Assembly: GCA_030263805.2 (NCBI GenBank)
Contig: CP136010.1
Coordinates: 2,185,001 to 2,249,000, forward strand
Reading direction: 5' to 3'
DNA: 64,000 bases
DNA from: Pseudomonas sp. FeN3W
GTDB taxonomy: Bacteria > Pseudomonadota > Gammaproteobacteria > Pseudomonadales > Pseudomonadaceae
The position numbers and the translations under genes are program-made. Under the pieces are notes generated by a model that ran no database searches, was not told where the DNA came from, and saw only the letters and a list, made by a program, of their open reading frames with translations. Below are positions 26,601 through 35,533 of the stretch, piece by piece. Each line of letters opens with the position of its first letter. Positions within the stretch are counted from its first letter, which is position 1.

Positions 26601-27386
26601 CTATTCTCCGCGGTAGGTGGGTTTGCGCTTCTCGAAGAAGGCGGCGGCGCCTTCCTTCTGATCGGCGGAATCGAACAGCAGCTGGAACGCCTTGCGCTCC
26701 AGGGTCAGTGCGCTGTCCAGCGGCAGGTCGGCGCCGGCCAGCATCACTTCCTTGATCTGTTGCACCGCCAGCGGCGGCAGCGCGGCGATTTCGCCGGCCA
26801 GGGCCAGGACGCGCCCGTGGGTCTGGTCGTCCGGCACCACTTCGCTGACCATGCCAATGGCCAATGCCTCTGGCGCCTTGACCATGCAGCCGGTCAAGGC
26901 GATGCGCATGGCCTGGAACTTGCCGACCGCGCGAATCAGGCGCTGGGTACCACCGGCGCCCGGCATCAGGCCGAGCTTGACTTCCGGCTGGGCGAAGCAG
27001 GCTGACTCGCCGGCCACGATGATGTCGCAGTGCATCGCCAGTTCGCAGCCGCCGCCTAGGGCGAAGCCGTTGACGGCGGCGATGACCGGCTTCGGGCAGC
27101 GGGCAATCGGCTCCCATAGCAGCTCGGAGTGACGGCCATACATCTCGATCGGCGAGGCGCTGGCGAATTCCCTGATGTCCGCCCCCGCCACGAAGAACTG
27201 CTCACCCCCGGTAAGCACGACGGCGCGAATGTCGTCGCGCCGGGCGAGCGCGCGGAAGTGCTCGGCCAGCTGATGGCGAACGGCCGCATTGAGCGCGTTC
27301 TTGGCGTCGGGGCGGTTGATACGCACGAGAGCGACACCGTCGGCCGGGTACTCCAGCAGCACGACTGGATCGATTGGTTGACTCAT
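26601..27386 (-). CDS. enoyl-CoA hydratase, PaaF-like
   Basis: A 261-residue crotonase-fold enzyme. The oxyanion hole and catalytic Glu pair are visible: FFVAGADIREF, NGFALGGGCELAMHCDIIVAG and FAQPEVKLGLMPGAGGTQRL. The pattern follows PaaF, which hydrates 2,3-didehydroadipyl-CoA. The ATG at 27386 is chosen over one 27 nt earlier because it fits the family N-terminus. It is the first gene of the minus-strand run and lies downstream of the palindromes at 27416 and 27579. Confidence 0.93.
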   Translation of the reverse strand: MSQPIDPVVLLEYPADGVALVRINRPDAKNALNAAVRHQLAEHFRALARRDDIRAVVLTGGEQFFVAGADIREFASASPIEMYGRHSELLWEPIARCPKPVIAAVNGFALGGGCELAMHCDIIVAGESACFAQPEVKLGLMPGAGGTQRLIRAVGKFQAMRIALTGCMVKAPEALAIGMVSEVVPDDQTHGRVLALAGEIAALPPLAVQQIKEVMLAGADLPLDSALTLERKAFQLLFDSADQKEGAAAFFEKRKPTYRGE

Positions 27387-27415
27387 TTCGGCTCCGGTTT
27401 GATCATGCAGCAATG

Positions 27416-27428
27416 TCCGCTATGCGAA
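27416..27428. promoter_or_regulatory. candidate IclR operator, site 1
   Basis: TCCGCTATGCGAA, with one mismatch from a perfect TCCGC-N3-GCGGA dyad. The surrounding 19 nt (AATGTCCGCTATGCGAAAT) differ by one base from site 2. It lies 30 bp upstream of the hydratase start in the divergent region with the IclR gene. Confidence 0.55.
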
Positions 27429-27578
27429 ATCCCATTCCACACTTTGACCGAATAATAAGTTCCAATTTCGTTTTTTGTAAATGTCACTTCTTGTCGATAC
27501 GTCGTTATTCTCAGCAAAGGCCCACTGCACGGGCCTTTGAGAAACAAAAAACTTTCCGTATGTCGCAGTTGCCGAATG

Positions 27579-27591
27579 TCCGCTATGCGGA
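27579..27591. promoter_or_regulatory. candidate IclR operator, site 2
   Basis: TCCGCTATGCGGA is a perfect 5-bp dyad with a 3-nt centre, of the shape bound by IclR-family regulators. It lies 45 bp upstream of the iclR-type start and 163 bp from site 1, on the same helical region between the two divergent units. Binding by the adjacent regulator is inferred. Confidence 0.6.
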
Positions 27592-27635
27592 ATAGAATTT
27601 CGAAAACTTGATTTTATGAAAATGGAGGCTCTACC

Positions 27636-28484
27636 ATGCAACGCAAGATCAAGGATCGGTCCCCTGACAAGGACGCAGCTTCGGAGATCGAACGGGTACT
27701 GATCGATCCGATGTCGACCCTCGATGAGGAGGAAAAGGACCGCCAGTTCGTCACCGCTCTAGCCCGGGGCCTGGAGTTGCTGCGCTGCTTCAACCCGCGT
27801 GAAAGCGTGCTGAGCAATCAGGAGCTGGCCCGCAAGGCCAACCTGCCGCGGCCGACCGTCAGCCGGTTGACTTACACGCTGACGCGCCTGGGCTATCTGA
27901 AGCAGTTGCCCCAGGGCAAATACCAGCTGGATGTCGGTGTGATGTCGTTCGGCTACGGGATGCTCTCCAACCTGTCGATTCGGGCTGTGGCGCATCCGCT
28001 GATGGAACAGTTGGCCAACCACGCCAATGCGGCGGTGGCGATGGCGGCTCGGGACCGGCTACAGATGGTTTACCTGGACGTCGTGCACGGTCAGGGCAAC
28101 CTCACGATGCGGCGCCAGGTGGGTACCCATCTGCCCCTGCATCTGAGCTCGGCGGGACGTGCATGCCTGGCCGGCCTGCCGGAAAGCGAATGCGATTTTC
28201 TGCTGGACCACGTCCGGACCCGGCATGCGGAGGACTGGCCAAAGATCCGCAAGAGCCTGGAAAAGGCCTTCCGTGACTACGCCGACTATGGCTATTGCCT
28301 GTCGATCGGCGAATGGCACCGGGATGTGAATGCGGTTGCCGTGCCCATGGTGCATGCGCAGCACGGGCTGCTGGTTTTTAACTGCGGCGGCCCGAGTTTC
28401 CAGCTCTCGCGCGAAAAGCTGGAAGAGGACATCGGACCGCGACTGGTCCACATGGTTAGCAACATCGAGGCCAGCACCCGCTGA
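27636..28484 (+). CDS. IclR-family transcriptional regulator
   Basis: A 282-residue regulator. A ~40-residue charged N-terminal extension precedes the IclR helix-turn-helix (ALARGLELLRCF, LSNQELARKANLPRPTVSRLTYTL). The effector domain follows (LPLHLSSAGRACLAG, CLSIGEWHRDVNAVAVPM). PcaR/PobR-like members of this group sense aromatic-pathway or dicarboxylate intermediates. GGAGG lies 8 nt before the ATG. It is divergent from the beta-oxidation/tct run and 65 bp upstream of the acyl-CoA dehydrogenase, so it probably controls both through the two palindromes. Confidence 0.93.
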   Translation: MQRKIKDRSPDKDAASEIERVLIDPMSTLDEEEKDRQFVTALARGLELLRCFNPRESVLSNQELARKANLPRPTVSRLTYTLTRLGYLKQLPQGKYQLDVGVMSFGYGMLSNLSIRAVAHPLMEQLANHANAAVAMAARDRLQMVYLDVVHGQGNLTMRRQVGTHLPLHLSSAGRACLAGLPESECDFLLDHVRTRHAEDWPKIRKSLEKAFRDYADYGYCLSIGEWHRDVNAVAVPMVHAQHGLLVFNCGGPSFQLSREKLEEDIGPRLVHMVSNIEASTR

Positions 28485-28549
28485 TGGAGATGCGGGTCGT
28501 GCCTCGACGACATGACGCGTCCGACCATCGGCCCCCCCGAGGAGCACAC

Positions 28550-29704
28550 ATGATCCGCGATCCGGAAACGCTGCAAATCCTGCTGGATTCCATCCGCCAG
28601 TTCGTCAACGAAGCGCTGATCCCGCGCGAAAACGAGGTCGCCGAAACCGACTCGATGCCGACGGACATCGTCGAGCAAATGAAGGAAATGGGCCTGTTCG
28701 GCCTGACCATACCGGAGGAATTCGGCGGTCTGGGCGTGACCATGGAAGAGGAAGTGAACATCGCTTTCGAACTGGGCCGCACGTCCCCGGCGTTCCGCTC
28801 CTATATCGGCACCAACAACGGCATTGGCTCCATCGGCATCCTGCTCGACGGCACCGAGGAGCAGAAGGCCAGGTACCTGCCCAAACTGGCTGCCGGCGAG
28901 TTCCTCAGCTCTTTCTGCCTGACCGAGCCGGACTCCGGCTCCGATGCCGCCTCCCTGAAGACCACTGCCGTGCGCGACGGTGAGTTCTACGTCATCAACG
29001 GCACCAAGCGTTTCATCACCAACGCACCGCAAGCCGGAATCTTCACCGTGATGGCTCGAACCAACCGTGAAATCAAGGGCGCCGGTGGCATCAGCTCGTT
29101 CATCGTCGAGGCCGACACGCCTGGTGTCACCGTCGGCAAGCGCGACCACAAGATGGGCCAGAAAGGCGCCCACACCGCCGACGTGATTTTCGAGAACGTC
29201 CGCGTGCCGGCCGGGAACCTGATCGGCGGCAAGGAAGGCGTCGGCTTCAAGACCGCCATGAAGGTGCTCGACAAAGGCCGTCTGCATATCGCCGCGCTCT
29301 CCGTCGGCGCCGCCGAACGCATGCTCGCCGACTCGCTGCAGTACGCCATCGAACGCAAGCAGTTCGGCCAGCCCATCGCCGAGTTCCAGCTGATCCAGGG
29401 CATGCTGGCCGACAGCAAGGCCGAGATCTACGCCGCCCGCTGCATGGTGCTGGACGCCGCGCGCAAGCGCGACGAAGGCCTGAACGTGAGCACCGAAGCC
29501 TCCTGCGCCAAGATGTTCGCCACCGAGATGTGCGGTCGCGTGGCCGACCGAGGCGTGCAGATCCACGGCGGCGCCGGCTATGTCAGCGAATATGCCATCG
29601 AGCGCTTCTATCGCGACGTGCGGCTGTTCCGCCTGTACGAGGGCACGACCCAGATCCAGCAGGTGATCATCGCCCGCAACATGATCCGCGAAGCACAGCG
29701 CTGA
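28550..29704 (+). CDS. acyl-CoA dehydrogenase (probably for a dicarboxylyl-CoA)
   Basis: A 384-residue FAD enzyme with standard signatures: SSFCLTEPDSGSDAASLKTTA, QKGAHTADVIFENVRVP, RKQFGQPIAEFQLIQ and DRGVQIHGGAGYVSEYAIERFYRDVRL. YEGTTQIQ holds the catalytic Glu at the usual C-terminal site. The ATG at 28550 has GAGGAG upstream; an earlier ATG at 28484 overlaps the iclR stop and lacks family sequence. It would make the 2,3-double bond in the CoA ester formed by the CoA-transferase and hand electrons to EtfAB (17657-19336). Dca-type adipate pathways have the same enzyme set. Confidence 0.92.
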   Translation: MIRDPETLQILLDSIRQFVNEALIPRENEVAETDSMPTDIVEQMKEMGLFGLTIPEEFGGLGVTMEEEVNIAFELGRTSPAFRSYIGTNNGIGSIGILLDGTEEQKARYLPKLAAGEFLSSFCLTEPDSGSDAASLKTTAVRDGEFYVINGTKRFITNAPQAGIFTVMARTNREIKGAGGISSFIVEADTPGVTVGKRDHKMGQKGAHTADVIFENVRVPAGNLIGGKEGVGFKTAMKVLDKGRLHIAALSVGAAERMLADSLQYAIERKQFGQPIAEFQLIQGMLADSKAEIYAARCMVLDAARKRDEGLNVSTEASCAKMFATEMCGRVADRGVQIHGGAGYVSEYAIERFYRDVRLFRLYEGTTQIQQVIIARNMIREAQR

Positions 29705-29718
29705 CAGACGAGCCTGTC

Positions 29719-29993
29719 TCAGCCTGGGCTGGTGGCCAGCCGCGCCGCAATGAAGCCAACGACGGCTTCGATTTTCGGCAGCGGCTGGCGGACCACGGAA
29801 CGCCGAACCTCAGCAGGCCCTGAATAGCCATCCCACAACGGGACAAGACGTCGCCGTTCGCTGGTTCCGCCACTTGAAGTCCGCCAGGCACGCAACGTCC
29901 TGCCGCACCTCGCCCCTTAGGTAGCGGATCGAGCGCCCTTCTGACGGCAATCTGCGGCCAGTCCAGGTTCACCTGTTTGTCACCGCCAAACAA
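29719..29993 (-). pseudogene. decayed C-terminal fragment of a LysR-type regulator
   Basis: On the minus strand, LVPLWDGYSGPAEVRRSVVRQ and PKIEAVVGFIAARLATSPG end at a stop at 29719 and look like the C-terminus of a LysR effector domain. Just upstream, in another frame, is CLADF, a usual LysR neighbour of that segment, so at least one frameshift is present. No N-terminal helix-turn-helix is seen. The rest of the gap to 30168 holds no gene and presumably the promoter of the permease. Confidence 0.4.
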
Positions 29994-30168
29994 CGGCCAA
30001 CAGCCTCAAACCGCTGCGCTGTAGAAGCCGGCCAGAGCCCTCGCCTTTAATAACCATAATGAATATAAACATCAGAAAAGGTTTCTGGACTCTCTAAGCT
30101 GACGTCTCTATCTTGCGCCGCGGGCCCGTTGTTCCGACGTGCCTCAGTCGCCACCCTTAAGGACGTCC

Positions 30169-31959
30169 ATGCTTCCAGAATCGCTGTCGCTGTTGTTCGT
30201 CTGCGCTTTGCTGCTCTGGGTATTGGTGGCGTTCGTGAGGGAGAGCTGGAGTCCCGATATCGTCGTGGCGATCGCCGTGGCGGTGCTGCTGGCAACGCAG
30301 TTGCTGACACCTGGTGAGGTGCTGGGCGTACTGTCCAACTCGGCGCCTGTCACCATTGCCTGCATGTTCATCATCTCGGCGGCGCTGGAGCGAACCGGAT
30401 GCATCGATGCGCTGGGCAACTGGCTGGGTAATCTGGTGGGCACCAGCCCTGCACGAGTCTTGTTCGGCCTGACGATCACCGCGCTGGTGATTTCCGCCTG
30501 CCTGAACAATACGCCGGTGGTGGCAATCCTCACGCCGGTGGCGATTTCCCTGGCCAAGCGTGCCGGCACAACCCCCTCGAAACTGCTGATTCCACTGTCG
30601 TACGCGACGATTCTCGGCGGCACGCTGACCATGATCGGCACCTCGACCAACATCCTCGTCGACGGTGTGGCGCGCAAGGCCGGCCTTGCGCCCTTCGGCA
30701 TGTTCGAGATCACCGCGGCGGGACTGATCTTGGCCGCAGCCGGCATGCTCTATTTGCTGACCATCGGCAAGCATCTGCTGCCGGAACGCGACACCCTGTC
30801 CAAGCTGCTCGGCCCACGCCTTGATCGCAACTTCATGACCGAGCTGCGTGTGCCGCTGAACTCGCCGGTGATCGGCAAGACCATCGCCGAGGCCAACCTA
30901 AACGGCGGCAGCGGGCTGCAGGTTCTGCAGGTGAATCGCAACGCGCAGCTGTTCAGCCGTCCGGAACATGACTTCACCCTGACCGCCGGCGACCTACTGA
31001 TGATCCATGGCCAGGTCAAGGACGTGGTGGAGCTGCGTGAGAGCGGTCACCTCACCTTCAACCGCGGTGACGCCTTCGAGACCATCAGCAGCGAAGACGT
31101 GATCCTCGCCGAGGCCATCGTCGGTCGCGGCTCGCGCTACAGCCATCGCCCGATGCGCGATCTCGACCTGTCTGCCCGCTACGGCATCAGCGTGCTGGCT
31201 GTGCACCGGCAGGACGAGAACATTCAGGGCAATTTCGACGATTTCCAGCTGCAGTTCGGCGACGTGATGCTGGTCGAGGGCACGCCTGCGCAGATCAAGC
31301 GGTTCGCCGACAACGGTGAGCTGATCAGCCTCAACGCCGTGCAGGAGCGAGCGTTCCGCCGCGACAAGGCGCCGATCGCAATCATCGCCACCCTGGCAGT
31401 CATGCTGTTGGCAGCCTTTGGCGCGATGCCTATCGAAGGCCTGGCGATCATTGGCGCGGCTACGGTGCTGGCGACGCGCTGCCTGGACGTCGAGGACGCC
31501 TACAAGGCCGTCGACTGGAAGATTCTCAGCCTGATCTTCGGCATGTTGGCGATCAGCATCGCCATGGACAAGGTGGGCCTGGTACAGCTTATCGTCCAGA
31601 ACGTCACCACATTCACGCCCTGGGCCGGCCCGCTGTTCATGCTGTCGTTCATCTACCTGCTGACCTCACTGCTGACTGAGATGCTGTCGAACAATGCAGT
31701 GGCGGTGCTGATCACCCCGATCGCCATCGGTCTCGCGCAGCACCTGGGCGTGGATCCGCGAGCGTTCGTCGTCGCGGTGATGTTCGCCGCCAGCGCCAGC
31801 TTTGCCACACCGATCGGCTATCAGACCAACACATTCGTCTACAACGCCGGTGGCTATCGCTTCACCGACTTCCTCAAGGTCGGCATACCGTTGAACCTGC
31901 TGCTATGGGGCGTGGCGACGCTGGTGATTCCGCTGTTCTGGCCGCTCGCGCCGCTCTGA
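30169..31959 (+). CDS. SLC13-family permease with two TrkA-C domains
   Basis: A 596-residue membrane protein. N-terminal segments carry family motifs (ACLNNTPVVAILTPVAISLAKR, GGTLTMIGTSTNILVDG). A central soluble part of ~200 residues holds two RCK_C/TrkA-C-like domains (VIGKTIAEANLNGGSGLQVLQV, DYSARYGISVLAV-like region, FQLQFGDVMLVEGTPAQI). More membrane helices follow (LTEMLSNNAVAVLITPIAIGLA). The ATG at 30169 has AAGGA upstream. Family members move di/tricarboxylates or sulfate/organosulfur compounds. The sulfur-related gene next door makes the latter possible, but the substrate is not known. Confidence 0.9.
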   Translation: MLPESLSLLFVCALLLWVLVAFVRESWSPDIVVAIAVAVLLATQLLTPGEVLGVLSNSAPVTIACMFIISAALERTGCIDALGNWLGNLVGTSPARVLFGLTITALVISACLNNTPVVAILTPVAISLAKRAGTTPSKLLIPLSYATILGGTLTMIGTSTNILVDGVARKAGLAPFGMFEITAAGLILAAAGMLYLLTIGKHLLPERDTLSKLLGPRLDRNFMTELRVPLNSPVIGKTIAEANLNGGSGLQVLQVNRNAQLFSRPEHDFTLTAGDLLMIHGQVKDVVELRESGHLTFNRGDAFETISSEDVILAEAIVGRGSRYSHRPMRDLDLSARYGISVLAVHRQDENIQGNFDDFQLQFGDVMLVEGTPAQIKRFADNGELISLNAVQERAFRRDKAPIAIIATLAVMLLAAFGAMPIEGLAIIGAATVLATRCLDVEDAYKAVDWKILSLIFGMLAISIAMDKVGLVQLIVQNVTTFTPWAGPLFMLSFIYLLTSLLTEMLSNNAVAVLITPIAIGLAQHLGVDPRAFVVAVMFAASASFATPIGYQTNTFVYNAGGYRFTDFLKVGIPLNLLLWGVATLVIPLFWPLAPL

Positions 31960-32052
31960 CGACAAGGCTTGCCCTGGATCATTGACCGTCCAGGCGTTCA
32001 GTTTCATGCTCTCGGACCTTTGCCCCCGACGAACAAGAACAAGGAGCGCGCC

Positions 32053-33330
32053 ATGAAACTGGAAACCCTCGCCATCCACGCAGGCTACAGCCCGGACCCG
32101 ACTACCAAGGCCGTGGCGGTACCGATCTACCAGACCACCTCCTACGCCTTCGACGACACCCAGCATGGCGCCGACCTGTTCGACTTGAAGGTGCCGGGCA
32201 ACATCTATACACGCATCATGAATCCCACCACCGACGTGCTCGAGCAGCGCGTCGCGGCACTGGAAGGCGGGGTGGCCGCGCTGGCCGTTGCCTCGGGCAT
32301 GGCGGCGATCACCTACGCCATTCAGACCATCGCCGAAGTCGGCGACAACATCGTCTCGGTGGCCAAGCTCTATGGCGGCACTTACAACCTGTTCGCCCAT
32401 ACCCTGCCGCGTCAGGGCATCGAGGTGCGCTTCGCCGCCCACGACGACATCGCCGCCCTGGAAGCGCTGATCGACGAGCGCACCAAGGCGGTGTTCTGCG
32501 AATCCATCGGTAACCCGGCCGGCAACATCATCGACCTCGCCGCCCTGGCCGAAGCCGCGCACCGCCATGGCGTGCCGCTGATCGTCGATAATACCGTCGC
32601 CACGCCAATACTCTGCCGGCCGTTCGAGCACGGCGCAGACATCGTCGTACATTCGCTGACCAAGTACATGGGCGGCCACGGCACCAGCATCGGCGGCATC
32701 GTCGTCGACTCCGGCAAGTTTCCCTGGGCGCAGCACAGGGAGCGCTTCGCCCTGCTGAACACGCCCGATGTCTCCTATCACGGCGTCACCTACACCGAAG
32801 CGTTCGGCCCCGCCGCGTTCATCGGCCGCTGCCGCGTGGTACCGCTGCGCAACATGGGCGCAGCGATTTCACCCTTCAACTCGTTCCTGATCCTGCAGGG
32901 GCTGGAAACCCTGGCCCTGCGCATGGAACGGCACTGCGAGAACGCGCTGAAGGTCGCCGAGTTCCTGCAGGCTCATCCGCAAGTGGCCTGGGTCAAATAC
33001 GCCGGACTGCCCGATCATCCCGAGCACGAACTGGCCCGCCGCTACCTGGGCGGCATGCCGGCGTCGATCCTCTGCTTCGGCATCGAGGGCGGTATGGAAG
33101 CCGGCGCGCGCTTTATCGACGCGCTCAAGCTGGTGGTACGCCTGGTGAACATCGGCGACGCCAAGTCCCTGGCCTGCCATCCGGCCAGCACCACGCACCG
33201 TCAGCTGAATGCCGAGGAACTGGCCCGCGCCGGTGTGTCGCAGGATCTCATCCGGCTGTCCATCGGCATCGAGCATATCGACGACATCCTCGCCGATCTG
33301 GCCCAGGCGCTGAGCGCGTCCAAGGGCTGA
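32053..33330 (+). CDS. O-acetylhomoserine sulfhydrylase / aminocarboxypropyltransferase-like PLP enzyme
   Basis: A 425-residue Cys/Met-metabolism PLP enzyme with LAIHAGYSPDPTTKAVAVPIYQT, YTRIMNPTTDVLEQRVAALEGG, the PLP lysine in HSLTKYMGGHGTSIGG and the C-terminal SLACHPASTTHRQLN. The length and AHGT/GGHGT pattern fit MetY-type enzymes, which make homocysteine from O-acetylhomoserine and sulfide, rather than cystathionine synthases. GGAG lies ~9 nt before the ATG. Pseudomonads often carry more than one such enzyme; the in vivo thiol donor is uncertain. Confidence 0.9.
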   Translation: MKLETLAIHAGYSPDPTTKAVAVPIYQTTSYAFDDTQHGADLFDLKVPGNIYTRIMNPTTDVLEQRVAALEGGVAALAVASGMAAITYAIQTIAEVGDNIVSVAKLYGGTYNLFAHTLPRQGIEVRFAAHDDIAALEALIDERTKAVFCESIGNPAGNIIDLAALAEAAHRHGVPLIVDNTVATPILCRPFEHGADIVVHSLTKYMGGHGTSIGGIVVDSGKFPWAQHRERFALLNTPDVSYHGVTYTEAFGPAAFIGRCRVVPLRNMGAAISPFNSFLILQGLETLALRMERHCENALKVAEFLQAHPQVAWVKYAGLPDHPEHELARRYLGGMPASILCFGIEGGMEAGARFIDALKLVVRLVNIGDAKSLACHPASTTHRQLNAEELARAGVSQDLIRLSIGIEHIDDILADLAQALSASKG

Positions 33331-33392
33331 CCCGCGCTTGATATCCGCCGCCGAGGCTCCACATTAACGGCATACCGCCGTGGAGCCTCGTC

Positions 33393-33830
33393 ATGACCGA
33401 ATCCCTGATCGTCCCCTGCGCGCACTGCGCCAGCCTCAATCGCATCCCCGCGGACCGACTGCACGACGCAGCGCGCTGCGGTCGCTGCAAGGCAGAGGCG
33501 CTGCCGAACACGCCTTTCGATCTGCAACAGAACCAGTTCGCCAACCAGATCAAGGGCGACCTGCCGCTATTGGTGGATGTCTGGGCCAGTTGGTGCGGGC
33601 CCTGCCGCAGCTTCGCCCCGACCTTTGCGCAGGCCGCCAATCAGCTCCAGGGCCGCTGTCGTCTGGCCAAGCTCGACAGTGAGGCCAACACTCAGCTGTC
33701 GGCGCAACTTGGCATCCGCTCGATTCCCAGCCTGATCCTGTTCCGCAACGGCCGTGAAGTCGCCCGGCAGAGCGGCGCCATGCCGTTGCCGCAGCTGATG
33801 GCATGGCTGGCGCAGCACGGCATCAGCTGA
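33393..33830 (+). CDS. trxC: thioredoxin 2
   Basis: A 145-residue TrxC. An N-terminal zinc-binding part has two CxxC pairs (C9/C12 and C29/C32), and the thioredoxin domain has the active site WASWCGPC (C68, C71) and the cis-Pro in IRSIPSL. TrxC is a cytosolic reductase of disulfides, often induced by oxidative stress. The 62 bp before it hold no other gene. It is the last gene before the aryl polyene cluster. Confidence 0.96.
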   Translation: MTESLIVPCAHCASLNRIPADRLHDAARCGRCKAEALPNTPFDLQQNQFANQIKGDLPLLVDVWASWCGPCRSFAPTFAQAANQLQGRCRLAKLDSEANTQLSAQLGIRSIPSLILFRNGREVARQSGAMPLPQLMAWLAQHGIS

Positions 33831-33913
33831 TCACGGTGGGTTGCGCGGATAGTCGCCCAGGTGACGAACTCCGCATCAATCGCGACCTCCTATCAGGATA
33901 TGTATCGCAATGT

Positions 33914-33942
33914 TTGCGTAGCGTTCATGGCACTTGGATAAT
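33914..33942 (+). promoter_or_regulatory. candidate sigma-70 promoter of the aryl polyene cluster
   Basis: TTGCGT at 33914-33919 and GATAAT at 33937-33942 are separated by 17 bp, the optimal spacing. They lie ~84 bp upstream of the first cluster gene at 34026. All following genes to 50365 overlap or nearly touch, so this could drive a very long operon. Confidence 0.5.
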
Positions 33943-34025
33943 GCCCGCACTTTTCGAGCGGCACTTCCAATGCAAGCAATACACGGACGTCTGCACGCTG
34001 GCCTCGCTACGAGAGCTGCGCGAGC

Positions 34026-34748
34026 ATGAGCGCTATATGCTTCGACATCGACCAATGGCAGGCCTGGGCTCCGGGCCGCGCCTGCCAGGCCGACTGGGCG
34101 CGCTGGGCGAACGCCAGCCAGTGGCCGGACGATCCCGAGGCGCAGCCGGATGTGTCCTTTCTGCCGGCGATGCAGCGTCGCCGCCTGAGTCGCCTGGCGC
34201 GGATGGTGTTCGCCGTCACCCAGCCACTTACCGAAGGCCGCCCCCCGATGCCGCTGGTGTACGCCTCGCGCCATGGGGAAACCACCCGCAATTTCGCCCT
34301 GCTCAGCGATCTGGCTAACGCACAGCCGCTCTCGCCAACCCAGTTCAGCCTGTCCGTACACAATGCGATCGTCGGGCTCTGGTCGATCTTCCAGGGCGAC
34401 TCCAGCGAAATGACCGCGATCGCAGCAGAGGGCGATGGCCTGGAACACGCAGTGCTCGAAGCTGCCCTGCTGCTGAACGAAGGCGCGCCCGCCGTACTGC
34501 TGGTGATAGCCGAAGAATCACCTCCCGAGGCCTACCGCCCCTGGATAGACGACCGCAGCATCCCCTATGCACTGGCGCTACGACTGACCGCCGGCGACAG
34601 CTGGCAACTGCAACTGCAGCCCACCGATGAAAGCCCGTTGCAACCGCAAGTCCATGCTCTGCAACTGATCCGTGCTCTGCTCCACGACCATGCCCAATTC
34701 ACGCATCACTGGAAGACGCGCAAATGGAACTGGCAGCGGACTCGCTGA
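34026..34748 (+). CDS. apeC: aryl polyene chain-length factor-like beta-ketoacyl synthase (half-length)
   Basis: A 240-residue protein similar to the N-terminal half of ketosynthases (Ketoacyl-synt_2 type): LVYASRHGETTRNFALLSDLA, PLSPTQFSLSVHNAIVGLWSI. No active-site Cys is present where KS enzymes have TACTSS. APE systems use ApeC as a non-catalytic partner of the ketosynthase ApeO (gene at 46763); this is from published work on Xenorhabdus and Acinetobacter, as I recall it. It is the first gene of the cluster and overlaps the next by 25 bp. Confidence 0.85.
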   Translation: MSAICFDIDQWQAWAPGRACQADWARWANASQWPDDPEAQPDVSFLPAMQRRRLSRLARMVFAVTQPLTEGRPPMPLVYASRHGETTRNFALLSDLANAQPLSPTQFSLSVHNAIVGLWSIFQGDSSEMTAIAAEGDGLEHAVLEAALLLNEGAPAVLLVIAEESPPEAYRPWIDDRSIPYALALRLTAGDSWQLQLQPTDESPLQPQVHALQLIRALLHDHAQFTHHWKTRKWNWQRTR

Positions 34749-35533
34749 AGCGGCCCAACACGCCGTGGCTGTGGCGGCTCATCGCCACCGGCCTGTTGTT
34801 CGTCCTGTTTGGCATCGGTGGTCTGTGCCTACGGCTGATCATATTCCCGCTGCTTTCGCTGCTTCCGGGTGATGCCGCCATCCAACGTCGCCGTGCGCGG
34901 CAGACGGTGAGCAGGCTGTTCTGGCTGTTCGTGCAATTCATGTACCGCAGCGGCGTACTGACCTATGAAGTCGAAGGCGCCGAGCGGCTGGGACGTCCTG
35001 GCCAGCTGATCATCGCCAATCACCCGTCGTTGATCGATGTGGTCGTGCTGATCGCGCTGATCCGCGACGCCAACTGCGTGGTCAAACAAAGCCTGTGGGA
35101 CAACCCCTTCACCCGAGGCCCGATCCGCGCCTCGCAGTACATCAGCAACAACGGCAGCGCCGAAATGCTCGACGAAGCCGCCGAGGCCCTGCAGCAAGGT
35201 CAGACCCTGATCATCTTTCCCGAAGGCACCCGCACCGTGCCCGGACAGCCGCCGCAATTTCACCGCGGCGCAGCGGCCATCGCCCTGCGCGGCGCAAGGC
35301 TGGTGACGCCGGTTGTCATCAGCGTGACGCCAACCACGCTGACCAAGGCCGAACCCTGGTATCGCATTCCGTCACGGCGTTTTCACTTCCATCTGCGCGT
35401 GGGTAGCGACATCGACCCGCAGGCGTTCGCCGCCCAAGGCGCTGCACCGATCGCTTCGCGGCGACTGAATGACCATCTGCACCGACACTTCATAAAGGAG
35501 CTCGCACTCGATGAGCCAACAACTACAACGTGA
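34724..35533 (+). CDS. apeD: PlsC-type lysophospholipid acyltransferase family protein of the APE cluster
   Basis: A 269-residue inner-membrane acyltransferase. One N-terminal hydrophobic segment (LWRLIATGLLFVLFGIGGLC) is followed by the catalytic NHPSLID (HX4D), IIFPEGTRTVPG and VTPVVISVTP. It probably moves an acyl or polyene chain onto a lipid or glycolipid acceptor. It overlaps the first ACP gene by 23 bp, and GGAAG precedes the ATG. Confidence 0.88.
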   Translation: MELAADSLKRPNTPWLWRLIATGLLFVLFGIGGLCLRLIIFPLLSLLPGDAAIQRRRARQTVSRLFWLFVQFMYRSGVLTYEVEGAERLGRPGQLIIANHPSLIDVVVLIALIRDANCVVKQSLWDNPFTRGPIRASQYISNNGSAEMLDEAAEALQQGQTLIIFPEGTRTVPGQPPQFHRGAAAIALRGARLVTPVVISVTPTTLTKAEPWYRIPSRRFHFHLRVGSDIDPQAFAAQGAAPIASRRLNDHLHRHFIKELALDEPTTTT

